Below, in pieces: positions 33,320 through 42,969 of a stretch of DNA of 64,000 nt. Origin of the DNA: Rhizobium sp. TH2 (lineage in GTDB: Bacteria; Pseudomonadota; Alphaproteobacteria; Rhizobiales; Rhizobiaceae). The stretch lies in assembly GCF_024707525.1 (NCBI RefSeq), contig NZ_CP062231.1, positions 248,001 to 312,000 of the forward strand, in the 5' to 3' direction. A model generated the notes under the pieces. That model made no database searches. It was not told the DNA's origin and saw only the letters and a program-made list of their open reading frames with translations. The number at the start of each line of letters is the position of its first letter. The stretch's first letter is position 1. The position numbers were made by a program, and so were the translations under genes.

Positions 33320-33742
33320 ATGCAAGTAATGGTTATCGTAAAGGCGACGAAGGACAGCGAAGCGGGCACCATGCCGTCGACGGAACTGCTGGAAGCCATG
33401 GGCAAGTACAACGAGGAACTGGTCAATGCCGGCATCATGAAGGACGGTGCGGGCCTCCATCCCTCGTCGCGCGGCAAACGCATCGCCTTCGACGGCGCCA
33501 GCCGCTTCGTGATCGACGGTCCCTTCGCCGAAACCAAGGAGCTTATCGCCGGCTTCTGGATCTGGCAGGTCAAGGACATGGACGAGGCGGTCGCATGGGC
33601 CAAGCGCTGCCCCAATCCGATGCCTGGCCCGAGTGAACTCGAAATCCGCCAGGTATTCGAGATGGCGGATTTCGCAAACGAAATGACGCCTGAAATCGAG
33701 GCGCGGGATGCGCGGCTCAGGGACAAGCTGGCCAATCAGTGA
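33320..33742 (+). CDS. YciI/DGPF-domain family protein
   Basis: A 140-residue protein of the YciI-like (YCII/DGPF) family, named after the conserved D-G-P-F motif, here FVIDGPFAETKELIAGFWIW. The fold is a ferredoxin-like dimer and the role is uncertain; relatives are often encoded beside ECF sigma factor genes, though none is present here. An AACAGGAGAA ribosome binding site precedes the ATG. Confidence 0.9.
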   Translation: MQVMVIVKATKDSEAGTMPSTELLEAMGKYNEELVNAGIMKDGAGLHPSSRGKRIAFDGASRFVIDGPFAETKELIAGFWIWQVKDMDEAVAWAKRCPNPMPGPSELEIRQVFEMADFANEMTPEIEARDARLRDKLANQ

Positions 33743-33880
33743 CCAACGATGACTTCAGACACGATGCTCCGGCCGTCCGGCCGGAGCGAGATAGTGAGCC
33801 TCGCTCGATATCAGATCACCTTCATTGCCTGAGGCCGGTAACGCCCGACTGGAGGAAGAATTGATGGCTGACAGCCGCGA

Positions 33881-34840
33881 TTAATAGCCCGCGTCCCGCG
33901 ACACGAGATTCTCCAGCGCCTGGCCCGCTTCGAAGCGCTCGATCTGGCGTTCGACATGGGCAAACAACGCCCGGATATCGGAATCGGCTGCCGAATGTGG
34001 CGTCATCTCGAGATTGTCCATCGTCCAGAAAGGCGATGCCGACGGCAGCGGTTCGGTCTCGAAGACATCGAGCGACGCGCCTTTCAGCACGCCGGTCTGC
34101 AGCGCCTTGAGGAGGTCGGCCTCGACCTGGCTGCCGCCGCGGCCGGCATTGATGAAGATGGGTGCACCAAGCGCCCCACCCCGGCGAAGTTTTGAAAACA
34201 GGCCGGCATTGAAGATGCCGCGTGTCTCATCGGTCAGCGGCAGCAGGCCGACGAGAATGTCTGCCTTGCCGAGGAACGCATCGAGTTCCGGACCGGCGAA
34301 TGTTTCGACGCCCTGGATGTCTTTCTTGCTCTTCGACCAGCCAACGACATTGAAGCCCATGATCTTCAGCTTGCGCGCGGCGTCGGTGCCGAGCACGCCC
34401 ATGCCCATGATGCCGACCGTGAGTTCGGAGGCCTCGGGCTGGGTGAGCGGCGCCCAGACCTTCTTGGCGCGCTGGCGTTCGTAGGCCACATGCTGGCGAA
34501 GATGCATCAAGCACTGCATGACGATCCATTCGCTCATCCGGGTGGTCAGCGTGTGATCGACGAAGCGAACCAGCGGCAGGTCGGGCAGGCCGGGCAGTTG
34601 CAGGACGTGGTCGACGCCGGCGCCGCCGGAGAACAGCACTTTCAGATCCTTGGCGCGCAGGAAGAGGTCGTCGAGCGGCTTCCACAGCACGGCATAATCG
34701 ACGCCCGAGAGATCGCGATCGCGGCTCGACGGATCGGCCCGGTTGATCACCTCACGGCCGGGAAAGGCGTTCTTCAGGCCTTCGCGCACCTGCTCGGGAT
34801 GAAAGCGGAGATCGACGATGACGGGACTCTTGGCGGACAT
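33881..34840 (-). CDS. ghrA: Glyoxylate/hydroxypyruvate reductase A-like 2-hydroxyacid dehydrogenase
   Basis: A 319-residue D-2-hydroxyacid dehydrogenase. The NAD(P) site is VGIMGMGVLGTDAARKL. The catalytic elements are an arginine in INAGRGGSQVE, an acidic residue in DVFETEPLP and a histidine in MTPHSAA. The short N-terminal substrate domain and overall length match the GhrA subgroup, which reduces glyoxylate and hydroxypyruvate with NADPH. It is the next gene downstream of yejF by only 13 bases, so it may be read from the yej operon. Confidence 0.88.
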   Translation of the reverse strand: MSAKSPVIVDLRFHPEQVREGLKNAFPGREVINRADPSSRDRDLSGVDYAVLWKPLDDLFLRAKDLKVLFSGGAGVDHVLQLPGLPDLPLVRFVDHTLTTRMSEWIVMQCLMHLRQHVAYERQRAKKVWAPLTQPEASELTVGIMGMGVLGTDAARKLKIMGFNVVGWSKSKKDIQGVETFAGPELDAFLGKADILVGLLPLTDETRGIFNAGLFSKLRRGGALGAPIFINAGRGGSQVEADLLKALQTGVLKGASLDVFETEPLPSASPFWTMDNLEMTPHSAADSDIRALFAHVERQIERFEAGQALENLVSRDAGY

Positions 34841-34853
34841 GGCAAACCTGTAT

Positions 34854-36476
34854 TCAAGCGGGGGGAACCGGCGCGGCTTCGATGTTGAAGGCGGCGGCGA
34901 GGAGAGCCTTTGTATAGTCCTCCTTCGGATCGGCGAAAAGGTCTTTCGCGGCGCCGTGTTCCACCACCTTGCCGTTACGCATCACAATGATGTCATTGGC
35001 GAGCGCCCGCACGACCTTGAGATCGTGCGAGATGAAGAGATAGGCGAGATCGTGCTTCGCCTGCAGGTCGCGCAACAGTTCGACCACCTGCGCCTGCACG
35101 CTCATGTCGAGCGCGGAGGTCGGCTCGTCGAGCATGACGAATTTCGGCTTCAGCACCATGGCCCGCGCAATCGCTATGCGCTGGCGCTGGCCGCCCGAGA
35201 ATTCGTGCGGATAGCGATGCCGTGTCTCGGGATCGAGGCCTGTTTCCGCAAGCGCCTCGGAGACGCGCGTGTCTCGTGCCTCGTTGCTGATCCCCGGCTC
35301 GTGGACCGACAGCCCCTCGCCGACGATATCGGCAACCGACATGCGCGGTGATAGGGAACCATAGGGATCCTGGAAGACGATCTGCATCTCGCGGCGCAGC
35401 GGCCGCATGTCGGAAAAGCTGTAACTCTGGATGTCCTGGCCGACGAAGGCAACCCGGCCCTCGGACGCGATCAGCCGCGTCATGGCGAGGCCGAGCGTCG
35501 TCTTGCCGGAGCCGGATTCGCCGACGATGCCGAGCGTATGGCCGGCCTTGAGGCTGAGATCGACGCCATCCACCGCCTTGACGTAATCGGTCGTGCGGCG
35601 CAGGAAGCCGGTCTTGATCGGGAACCAGACCTTGAGATCGTCGGTCTCGATGATGATCGGCTTCGAGGCGTCCGATTCCGGCGGTTCACCCTTGGGCTCG
35701 GCGGCGAGCAGGTGCCTGGTATATTCGTGCTGGGGATCGGCGAAGATTTCGGCCGTCGGTCCGGTCTCGACGATCTTGCCCTTGGTCATCACGCAGACGC
35801 GGTCGGCGAACTTGCGCACGATGCCCAGGTCGTGGGTGATGAACAGCATCGACATGCCATGATCGGCCTTGAGCTTGGCGAGCAGTTCGAGGATGCGCGC
35901 CTGCACGGTGACGTCGAGCGCGGTGGTCGGCTCATCGGCGATCAGTAGTTCCGGCCGGTTGGCGAGCGCCATCGCGATCATCACGCGCTGGCGCTGGCCG
36001 CCCGAGAGTTCGTGCGGAAAGGCGCCCAGCCGCTTCTCGGGCTCGTGGATGCCGACCTCGTTGAGCAGTTCGATCACGCGCTTGCGGGCATTCTCGCGCG
36101 AAATGTCTTGATGCAACTGGAGGATCTCGCCGACCTGCCGCTCTATGTTGTGCAGCGGATTGAGCGAGGTCATCGGCTCCTGGAAGATCATCGTGATATC
36201 GTTGCCGCGCACATGGCGCAGCTCTTCCGGCCGGGCCTTGAGAAGGTCCTTGCCCTTGAAGATGATCTCGCCCGACGGGTGGCTGGCCGAGGGGTAGGGC
36301 AGCAGCTTGAGTATCGAATTGGCGGTGACCGACTTGCCCGAGCCGGACTCGCCCACAAGCGCCACGATCTCGCCCTTGGCGATATCGAAGGACACATGAT
36401 CGACCGCAATCGAGGTGTTGCCGCCCTGGTGGAAGGCGACCGAGAGATCGCGGACGGAGAGGAGCGGTTCGGTCAT
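34854..36476 (-). CDS. yejF: Peptide ABC transporter, dual ATP-binding protein
   Basis: A 540-residue ABC ATPase with two nucleotide-binding domains. Each half has a Walker A (GESGSGKSVT near residue 39, GESGSGKTTL near residue 320), a LSGGQRQRV / FSGGQRQRI signature and a Walker B (LLIADEPTTALD, FVMLDEPTSALD). It drives the YejABEF importer for peptides, including microcin C-type compounds in enterobacteria. Its ATG overlaps the PIN toxin stop by four bases, and no good ribosome binding site is seen, so its translation is probably coupled to the toxin gene. That is unusual for a yej operon. Confidence 0.92.
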   Translation of the reverse strand: MTEPLLSVRDLSVAFHQGGNTSIAVDHVSFDIAKGEIVALVGESGSGKSVTANSILKLLPYPSASHPSGEIIFKGKDLLKARPEELRHVRGNDITMIFQEPMTSLNPLHNIERQVGEILQLHQDISRENARKRVIELLNEVGIHEPEKRLGAFPHELSGGQRQRVMIAMALANRPELLIADEPTTALDVTVQARILELLAKLKADHGMSMLFITHDLGIVRKFADRVCVMTKGKIVETGPTAEIFADPQHEYTRHLLAAEPKGEPPESDASKPIIIETDDLKVWFPIKTGFLRRTTDYVKAVDGVDLSLKAGHTLGIVGESGSGKTTLGLAMTRLIASEGRVAFVGQDIQSYSFSDMRPLRREMQIVFQDPYGSLSPRMSVADIVGEGLSVHEPGISNEARDTRVSEALAETGLDPETRHRYPHEFSGGQRQRIAIARAMVLKPKFVMLDEPTSALDMSVQAQVVELLRDLQAKHDLAYLFISHDLKVVRALANDIIVMRNGKVVEHGAAKDLFADPKEDYTKALLAAAFNIEAAPVPPA

Positions 36477-36964
36477 GAGAGGGTCCGTGTGAGTTCGGCG
36501 AGGGAGGCTGAATCGGGGCGAACGATGTGGACAGGTGATAGCTTGATGTCTTCAAAGAATGGATGGCTATCAGCACTGAGGTCAGAAAATCCCTCGTCGA
36601 ACGTGAGGAAATGAGAACAACTCGTGGCGGATGCGGTCGCCAGATGGATGGCGTCTGGCAATTTCATTTTGCGACCAGAACGGATAACGGCGGCGACATC
36701 GAGGATTGCCCGGCTCACCATATGGACGGCGAGAGTATGCCGGTCTGCAAAGAGGCGCAGATAATCATGCACAAGAGATCGGTCCTCGCGCCGATATGGC
36801 GCGACGAGCAACTCAGCGAGCGACAATTCGCTTGTATGAAAACTCAGCGCAACTCGGCCAAGCTGCTGCTTCCAAAAGTCCTGAATGGCCGCCGCGTCCG
36901 ACGGCGGAGCTTCCATGATCGCGATGATGACATTCGTGTCCAAATAGACAGAGCCTCGCGTCAT
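36473..36964 (-). CDS. PIN-domain toxin (VapC-like) inside the yej operon
   Basis: A 163-residue PIN-domain ribonuclease toxin. Probable acidic active-site residues are Asp9 (VYLDTNVII), Glu51 (LSLAELL), Asp104 (LPDAIHLATA) and Asp123 (LTFDEGF). VapC-type toxins cleave tRNA or rRNA. It overlaps the upstream antitoxin gene and the downstream yejF start by four bases each. It lies between yejE and yejF, which are normally adjacent, so a toxin-antitoxin pair has been inserted into a conserved transporter operon without breaking the reading frames. Confidence 0.88.
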   Translation of the reverse strand: MTRGSVYLDTNVIIAIMEAPPSDAAAIQDFWKQQLGRVALSFHTSELSLAELLVAPYRREDRSLVHDYLRLFADRHTLAVHMVSRAILDVAAVIRSGRKMKLPDAIHLATASATSCSHFLTFDEGFSDLSADSHPFFEDIKLSPVHIVRPDSASLAELTRTLS

Positions 36965-37239
36965 TCATCATCCCACTCGTCACGCAGCTCGCGTACCCTC
37001 GCGACCGCTTCCGCAATTGTGGTCTTTCCACGATGCCGGCTGAAGTCGATTGGACCCTCGGATGCCAGGTTCGCCGCATGCGCCTGATATTTCGCTTCAA
37101 GTGCCTCCAGCGCTGCAGCACCGCTGATAGCAGGGGTTTCCTCCAAGACAAGGCGCACGGTGGCCACGCCCTCGAACTCCTTTTTCAGCTCTTCCGGCAG
37201 CTTCGATACGGGATAATGTTCGCGTACGATCTTGTTCAT
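36961..37239 (-). CDS. Putative antitoxin of the PIN toxin
   Basis: A 92-residue acidic protein, mostly helical, with basic N-terminal residues (MNKIVREHYPVSKLPEELKKEFEG) that may be DNA-binding. The C-terminal helix (AEAVARVRELRDEWDDE) could wrap the toxin. It precedes and overlaps the PIN toxin gene by four bases, the standard antitoxin-first order. The family cannot be named with certainty; the antitoxin role rests on size and position. It starts 64 bases after the yejE stop. Confidence 0.75.
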   Translation of the reverse strand: MNKIVREHYPVSKLPEELKKEFEGVATVRLVLEETPAISGAAALEALEAKYQAHAANLASEGPIDFSRHRGKTTIAEAVARVRELRDEWDDE

Positions 37240-37303
37240 GGCATCGGACCCTTCGTCTCCTGATGCAAAGATAGGTCAAACCCTGGGAAAAAGCGAGTTT
37301 GCC

Positions 37304-38425
37304 TCATTGGAACGTCTTTCTCGGATCGAACGCGTCGCGCACGGCTTCGCCGATGAAGATCAGTAGCGACAGCATGATTGCCAGCGTGAAGAAGGCGGTG
37401 AAGCCGAGCCAGGGCGCCTGCACGTTGTTCTTCGCCTGGCTGACCAGTTCGCCGAGCGAGGGGGAGCCGGGCGGCATGCCGAAGCCGAGGAAGTCGAGCG
37501 AGGTCAGCGTGGTGATCGACCCCGAGAGGATGAATGGCAGGAAGGTCAGCGTCGCGACCATGGCATTGGGCAGCATGTGGCGCCACATGATCGTCGCGTT
37601 GCCGACGCCCAGTGCGCGCGCGGCGCGGATATACTCGAAATTGCGCGCGCGCAGGAATTCGGCGCGAACGATCCCAACGAAGCCGGTCCAGGAGAAGAGC
37701 AGCAGGATGAAGAGCAGGATCATGAAGCCGGGCGGCAGGACCGCGGCGAGGATCATCAGGATGTAGAGCACCGGCATGGACGACCAGATCTCGATGAAGC
37801 GCTGCATGAACAGATCGACCCGTCCGCCGAAATAGCCCTGCACGGCGCCGGCGCCGACGCCGACGACGGCTGAAAGCACGGTGAGCGACAGGCCGAAGAG
37901 AACCGAAATCCGGAAACCGTAAATGACGCGCGCCAGCACATCGCGGGCACCGTCATCGGTGCCCAGCCAGTTGAGGTTGCCGGAATTGCAGTTGGGATCG
38001 GCATCTCCCTCGGGATAGCCGGAGCAGGCCGTGTCGGGGATAAGCCACCAGGGCTCGGTCGGCGCCGAATGAGGCACATAGGAGTTCGCGGTCGCGTAGG
38101 TGTAGCGGATGGGCGGCCAGATCATCCAGCCATTCGCATTGATTTCATCGCGCAATTCGTCGCTGCGATAATCGGTAATCGCGAGGAAGCCCGCCTCGCC
38201 GAGGAACTTCTCCTCGGGGTAATCGATGGCGACCGGGAACAGTATTTCGCCCTTGTAATAGACCATGACCGGCTTGTCGTTGGCGATCAGTTCGGCAAAC
38301 AGGCTGAGAACGAAGAGGACGAGAAATAGCCAGAGCGACCAGTAGCCGCGCTTGTTGGCCTTGAAATTCTGCAGGCGTCGCTGATTGATCGGGCTCAGCC
38401 AGGGTTTCTTCACGGAGGCCGACAT
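37304..38425 (-). CDS. yejE: Peptide ABC transporter permease YejE
   Basis: A 373-residue inner-membrane permease of the binding-protein-dependent family (DppC type). A long periplasmic insert follows the first helix. The EAA-like cytoplasmic loop is RAARALGVGNATIMWRHMLPNA. The N-terminus NQRRLQNFKANKRGYWSLWLF is typical of YejE. It pairs with YejB, whose gene ends one base before this start. In most genomes yejF follows directly; here a toxin-antitoxin pair intervenes. Confidence 0.94.
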   Translation of the reverse strand: MSASVKKPWLSPINQRRLQNFKANKRGYWSLWLFLVLFVLSLFAELIANDKPVMVYYKGEILFPVAIDYPEEKFLGEAGFLAITDYRSDELRDEINANGWMIWPPIRYTYATANSYVPHSAPTEPWWLIPDTACSGYPEGDADPNCNSGNLNWLGTDDGARDVLARVIYGFRISVLFGLSLTVLSAVVGVGAGAVQGYFGGRVDLFMQRFIEIWSSMPVLYILMILAAVLPPGFMILLFILLLFSWTGFVGIVRAEFLRARNFEYIRAARALGVGNATIMWRHMLPNAMVATLTFLPFILSGSITTLTSLDFLGFGMPPGSPSLGELVSQAKNNVQAPWLGFTAFFTLAIMLSLLIFIGEAVRDAFDPRKTFQ

Positions 38426-38426
38426 G

Positions 38427-39518
38427 TCAGACCTCCCGCTTTTCGAAGTCGATGCGCGGATCGACCCAGGTATAGATGAGGTCCGAGAGCAGCCCGATCA
38501 GCAGGCCGGTCAACGAGAAGATATAGAGCGTGCCGAACACGATCGGGTAGTCGCGCTTGACCACCGCGTCATAACCCATCTTGCCGAGACCATCGAGCGA
38601 GAAGACGTTCTCGATGAGAAGCGCACCGGCGAAAAAGGCGGAGATGAAGGCGCCGGGCAGGCCTGCGATCACGATCAGCATCGCATTGCGGAAGACATGG
38701 CCGTAGAGAACCTTGCGCTCCGTCAGCCCCTTGGCGCGCGCGGTCACCACATATTGCTTGCGGATCTCGTCGATGAAGGAATTCTTGGTGAGCAGCGTCG
38801 TGGTGGCGAAGGATGAGAGCACCAGCGTCACGACGGGCAGCGTCATGTGCCAGATGTAATCCAGTATCTTTTCAGGCCACGGCAACTGATCCCAGTTGTC
38901 GGACACGATGCCGCGCAATGGAAACCAGTCGTAGAAAGAACCGCCGGCAAACAGCACGATCAGCAGGATGCCGAACAGGAAGCCGGGAACGGCATAGCCG
39001 ACGATCACCACGCCCGACGTCCATACGTCGAAGGTGGAGCCGTCGCTGACCGCCTTGCGAATGCCGAGCGGGATGGAAATGGCGTAGGAAAGCAGCAGGA
39101 TCCAGAGCCCGAGCGAAATCGATACCGGCATCTTCTCGATGATCAGGTTGAGCACCGACTCATTGCGGAAGAAACTCTGGCCGAAATCGAACCGGGCATA
39201 ATTCCACATCATCTCGAAGAAGCGCTGGTAGGCGGGCTTGTCGAAGCCGAATTGCACCTCGAGCTTCTTGATGAGCTCCGGATCCAGACCCTGGGCGCCC
39301 CGGTAGCGCCCCGACGCCTCGGACGATCCGCCGTCGAAGCTCGTCAGATCAGACGTGTTGCCCGACAGCCGGTCGCCGCTGTCCTGACCGGTGAGCTCCG
39401 CGATCAATTGTTCGACCGGTCCGCCGGGCGCGAATTGAACGATCGTGAATGACAACAGCATGATGCCGAAAAGCGTGGGGATCATCAGCGCCAGGCGCCT
39501 CAGGATATAGGCTCCCAA
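38427..39518 (-). CDS. yejB: Peptide ABC transporter permease YejB
   Basis: A 363-residue permease of the DppB type. It starts [20 protein letters not shown] and carries the loop [20 protein letters not shown]. The start is taken as the TTG at 39518, because it gives the family N-terminus and has GGAGA seven bases upstream; the next upstream ATG would add 16 unrelated residues. About 143 bases separate it from yejA, more than within the rest of the operon. Confidence 0.92.
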   Translation of the reverse strand: MGAYILRRLALMIPTLFGIMLLSFTIVQFAPGGPVEQLIAELTGQDSGDRLSGNTSDLTSFDGGSSEASGRYRGAQGLDPELIKKLEVQFGFDKPAYQRFFEMMWNYARFDFGQSFFRNESVLNLIIEKMPVSISLGLWILLLSYAISIPLGIRKAVSDGSTFDVWTSGVVIVGYAVPGFLFGILLIVLFAGGSFYDWFPLRGIVSDNWDQLPWPEKILDYIWHMTLPVVTLVLSSFATTTLLTKNSFIDEIRKQYVVTARAKGLTERKVLYGHVFRNAMLIVIAGLPGAFISAFFAGALLIENVFSLDGLGKMGYDAVVKRDYPIVFGTLYIFSLTGLLIGLLSDLIYTWVDPRIDFEKREV

Positions 39519-39661
39519 TTCAGGTCTCCGTCTTTCGGTGCAGGGTTTTTGCTGCCGCCAACTCATTCTCCCTGGAAATTCCGAACCCCGATTTCGTTGA
39601 TTCGGAGCTCGGGCTTAAGAATGCCATCTCGTCTTAAATCGCAAGGCTTTCGCGAGGCCCG

Positions 39662-41494
39662 CTATTGCTTGGCCCACCAGATCGACGGAAAGCCGCTCGA
39701 ATATTTGGGAAGCGGCTTCGGCCGGTCGAATTTGTCCCAATAGGCGAGTCGGGCATAGCGCAGCGTATAGCTGGGCACGACATAGTGATGGTGGAGCAGC
39801 ACCCGGTCCAGTGCCTTGGTCGCTGCGACATGTTCGTCACGATCCTTGGAGAAGATCACCCGCTGGATCAGCTTGTCGATGCCGGGGTCGGAAATGCCGG
39901 CATAATTCTGCGTGCCGTCGGTGGCGGCGGATTTGGATCCCCAGTATTCGGCCTGCTCGTTGCCAGGATTGAGCGACTGAGCCCAGCCCGTGTAAAGCAC
40001 GTCGAAGTCACGCTTGCGGGAGCGCTCGACGAATTGCGAGGAATCCACCGAACGCACGGTTGCCTTGATGCCGATCTTCTGAAGGTTCTGCGCATAGGGC
40101 AAGGCGATGCGTTCGATCACGGGCGTGTTGAGCATGATTTCAAAGGCCAGCGGCTTGCCGGTCTTCACGTTGACCATGTCGCGGCCCCGGATTTCGTAGC
40201 CTGCTTCCTTAAGAAGTGCGACGGCCTTGCGAAGGTTGTCGCGGAACTTCTTCGGTTCGCCCCCGACCGGATTCTTGTATTCTTCGGTAAAGACATCGGC
40301 CGGGATCAGGTCTTTCACCTCGTTGAGGATTTCGAGTTCCTTGCCTTGCGGCAAGCCGGACGAGGCGAGTTCCGAGCCGTAGTAATAGGAATTGATCCTG
40401 GAATACTGCATGTAGAAGATGGTGCGGTTCAACTCCTCGAAATCGAAGGCGTAGTTCAACGCTTCGCGGACGCGCTGGTCCTTGAACATTTCCCTGCGAA
40501 GATTGGGAATGAAGCCGACGAGTACGCCCGAATTGCGATAGTCGTTCTCCAGTTCCTCCTTCTTGATCCTGCCATCACGGACGGCTGGGAAATCGTAGGC
40601 GGTCTTCCAGCGCTTGGCCTCGTTCTCGGACCAGTAGTCGCTGCTGCCGCCGCGGAAAGCCTCGAATTCCACATTGATGTCGGAGAAGAACGTGTAGTTG
40701 ATTGTGCGGAAATTGTCGTATCCGATATTGACGTTCAGGTCCTTGCCCCAATAGTCGTCGCGCAGTTCGTAGGTGATGGACGAACCCGGCTTCATCGACT
40801 TGATCTTGTAGGTTCCAGAGCCCATCGGGAGTTCGAGCGAGGTCGCGCTGATATCGCGCTTCTTGCCATTGGGACCCGTGCTCTCCCACCAATGCTTCGG
40901 CACCACGATCAACTGGCCCATGATGGCGGGAAGTTCCCGGTTGCCCTTGAGGTCGAATTCGAAGGTGACCTCGCGGTCGCCGGTCTTCTTGCCGGCCTTG
41001 ACGTGCTGGTAATAGAACAGCTTGGACTGGTCGTATTCCTTGGCCTTCTCGAAGGAGAAGAGCACGTCATCGACCGTGACCGGCTGGCCATCCGCCCATT
41101 TCGCGTTGGGATTGAGCTTGAAGGAGACCGACGAAAAGTCGGCCGGATAGGCGATGCTCTCGGCGATCAGCCCGTAGCTTGAAAAGGACTCGTCGAGCGA
41201 GCTTTTCATCAGGGTCTCGTAGACGAGGCCGATGCCGAGCACGATATTGCCCTTGTTGATCACCGGGTTGAGATTGTCGAAGGTCGCGAGTTCGGTGAGC
41301 CTGAGATCACCGCCCTTTGGTGCGGTCGGATTCACATAGTCGAAATGCTTGAAGCCCGGGGGATATTTGAGCTCGCCGATGACCGAGATGCCGTTGGTCC
41401 AGTTGAGGTCCGCCGCCATGGACGGCCAGGCCAGGGAAAGCGCAACAAGCGCCGCTGAAAATCCCCCGCGCAACCCCGAAACAAGCAAACGCAT
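39662..41494 (-). CDS. yejA: Peptide ABC transporter substrate-binding protein YejA
   Basis: A 610-residue periplasmic oligopeptide-binding protein (SBP_bac_5). A signal peptide ends SMAADLNW. The YejA pattern includes HFDYVNPTAPKGGDLRL, SSYGLIAESIAYP and GWAQSLNPGNEQAEYW. It is the first gene of the yejABEF importer, which takes up peptides and, in relatives, antimicrobial peptides or uridyl compounds. It is divergent from the MepA-like gene. Confidence 0.95.
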   Translation of the reverse strand: MRLLVSGLRGGFSAALVALSLAWPSMAADLNWTNGISVIGELKYPPGFKHFDYVNPTAPKGGDLRLTELATFDNLNPVINKGNIVLGIGLVYETLMKSSLDESFSSYGLIAESIAYPADFSSVSFKLNPNAKWADGQPVTVDDVLFSFEKAKEYDQSKLFYYQHVKAGKKTGDREVTFEFDLKGNRELPAIMGQLIVVPKHWWESTGPNGKKRDISATSLELPMGSGTYKIKSMKPGSSITYELRDDYWGKDLNVNIGYDNFRTINYTFFSDINVEFEAFRGGSSDYWSENEAKRWKTAYDFPAVRDGRIKKEELENDYRNSGVLVGFIPNLRREMFKDQRVREALNYAFDFEELNRTIFYMQYSRINSYYYGSELASSGLPQGKELEILNEVKDLIPADVFTEEYKNPVGGEPKKFRDNLRKAVALLKEAGYEIRGRDMVNVKTGKPLAFEIMLNTPVIERIALPYAQNLQKIGIKATVRSVDSSQFVERSRKRDFDVLYTGWAQSLNPGNEQAEYWGSKSAATDGTQNYAGISDPGIDKLIQRVIFSKDRDEHVAATKALDRVLLHHHYVVPSYTLRYARLAYWDKFDRPKPLPKYSSGFPSIWWAKQ

Positions 41495-41686
41495 CTATAC
41501 CGTCCTTCCGATCTCACTGCCGATTTGCGGCAACACTCGCATAGAAAAAGCGATCATGGCAAATTTAGTGGCTGCCGAGGGCCTCTTTTCACATTCACCA
41601 CGGATTCACCAGAATCATGGAATTGGTTAGACTGCGAGGCAAATCACGTTCCCGTGGGGCGGGAACTCCTGACTAGGGATAACGAT

Positions 41687-42757
41687 GTGAAGTCATTTTG
41701 TTTCCGGCTTCTGGCGCTGATCATGTCGGTCTTGGCCGTTCCCGCTGCAGTGCTCGCGGCGGATGCCGTGCCGGCAAAGCAGCTTTTCGGAAAGCAGAAC
41801 CTGCCCTCCAAGCAGCCGACGCAGTCGCTCGGCTTCTACGCCAAGGGCTGCCTTGCGGGCGGCATCGCCATCCCCGTCGATGGACCGGCCTGGCAGGTCA
41901 TCCACCTCTCGCGCAACCGGCGCTGGGGCAATCCGGATATGATCGCGCTCGTCGAGCGTCTCGCCCGCGAATCCAGGGCCGAGGACGGCTGGAACGGCCT
42001 GATGATCGGCGACATTTCGCAGCCGCGCGGCGGCCCGATGTTGTCCGGCCACGCTTCGCACCAGATCGGCCTCGATGCCGACATATGGCTGACCCCGATG
42101 CCCTCGCACACGATGAGCTACGACGAACGCGAGGTCGTTCCCGAAGCCTCGGTGCTGAGGAGGGACATGATGACGGTCGATAGCCGCAAATGGTCCAAGG
42201 CGCATGAACGCCTGATCGTCCGCGCGGCGAGCTATCCTCGGGTCGAGCGCGTTTTCATGCACCCTGCGATCAAGAAGAAGATGTGCGATACGCTGAAAGG
42301 CGGTGATCGCGCGCTGCTCTCCAAGATGCGGCCGATCTACGGACATCACTATCATTTCCATATCCGCATGAAGTGCCCCGCCGGTTCGGTGAACTGCGAG
42401 GACCAGGTCGATCCCGGTCCGGATAGCGGCTGCGGCAAGCAGGTGACCGAATGGCTCAATCGGGTAAAGCCACGCCCGGTGGCCAAGCCCACGAAGCCGA
42501 CAAAGATCGTCAAGCCGAAGCATCTGATGATGTCGGCCCTGCCGAATGCCTGCGCATTGGTTCTCAATGCGGCCTCGGTGCGTTCGATGGCCGAAGCCGA
42601 ATTCAGTGGCGGCAGCAACCCCGTGCAAGTGCCCGTGACCGCCTATGCGGCGGAAGATCCGGTCGCCAAAGTGATTGCGGCAAGTGACGACTTCTCGGTG
42701 TTCATTCCGCCGATGGGATCGATCCCGCAGCCGTTGGTACGGCCAGCAACACAGTAG
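41687..42757 (+). CDS. mepA: Penicillin-insensitive murein endopeptidase (MepA-like)
   Basis: A 356-residue exported peptidoglycan endopeptidase that cuts D-Ala-meso-DAP cross-links. It has the LAS-family zinc ligands: [15 protein letters not shown] supplies His and Asp, and [11 protein letters not shown] supplies the HxH. The GTG at 41687 gives a full signal peptide ([20 protein letters not shown] then AVLAAD); the adjacent ATG is out of frame. A C-terminal extension of about 90 residues, Lys/Pro-rich at first, follows the catalytic domain and is not part of the usual family. Confidence 0.92.
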   Translation: MKSFCFRLLALIMSVLAVPAAVLAADAVPAKQLFGKQNLPSKQPTQSLGFYAKGCLAGGIAIPVDGPAWQVIHLSRNRRWGNPDMIALVERLARESRAEDGWNGLMIGDISQPRGGPMLSGHASHQIGLDADIWLTPMPSHTMSYDEREVVPEASVLRRDMMTVDSRKWSKAHERLIVRAASYPRVERVFMHPAIKKKMCDTLKGGDRALLSKMRPIYGHHYHFHIRMKCPAGSVNCEDQVDPGPDSGCGKQVTEWLNRVKPRPVAKPTKPTKIVKPKHLMMSALPNACALVLNAASVRSMAEAEFSGGSNPVQVPVTAYAAEDPVAKVIAASDDFSVFIPPMGSIPQPLVRPATQ

Positions 42758-42969
42758 AGGTCGCCGGGTGCCGGCTTCGTCTTGAGCCGGCATCATGCAG
42801 GCTTGAAAATGCGGAGCCGCAGCTATTCCGGATTTTCATTGAAAATTCATGCTTGGGCCTGTTCCCTTCGGCGTTTCTTCGTGTTACCAGCCCGCGTCAT
42901 CTTCCGATAGATTTTTCGCCCGTCAGCGGTCTCCCAAGCCGTTCCCGGGTTGTATTCAAGGAGCATGGC

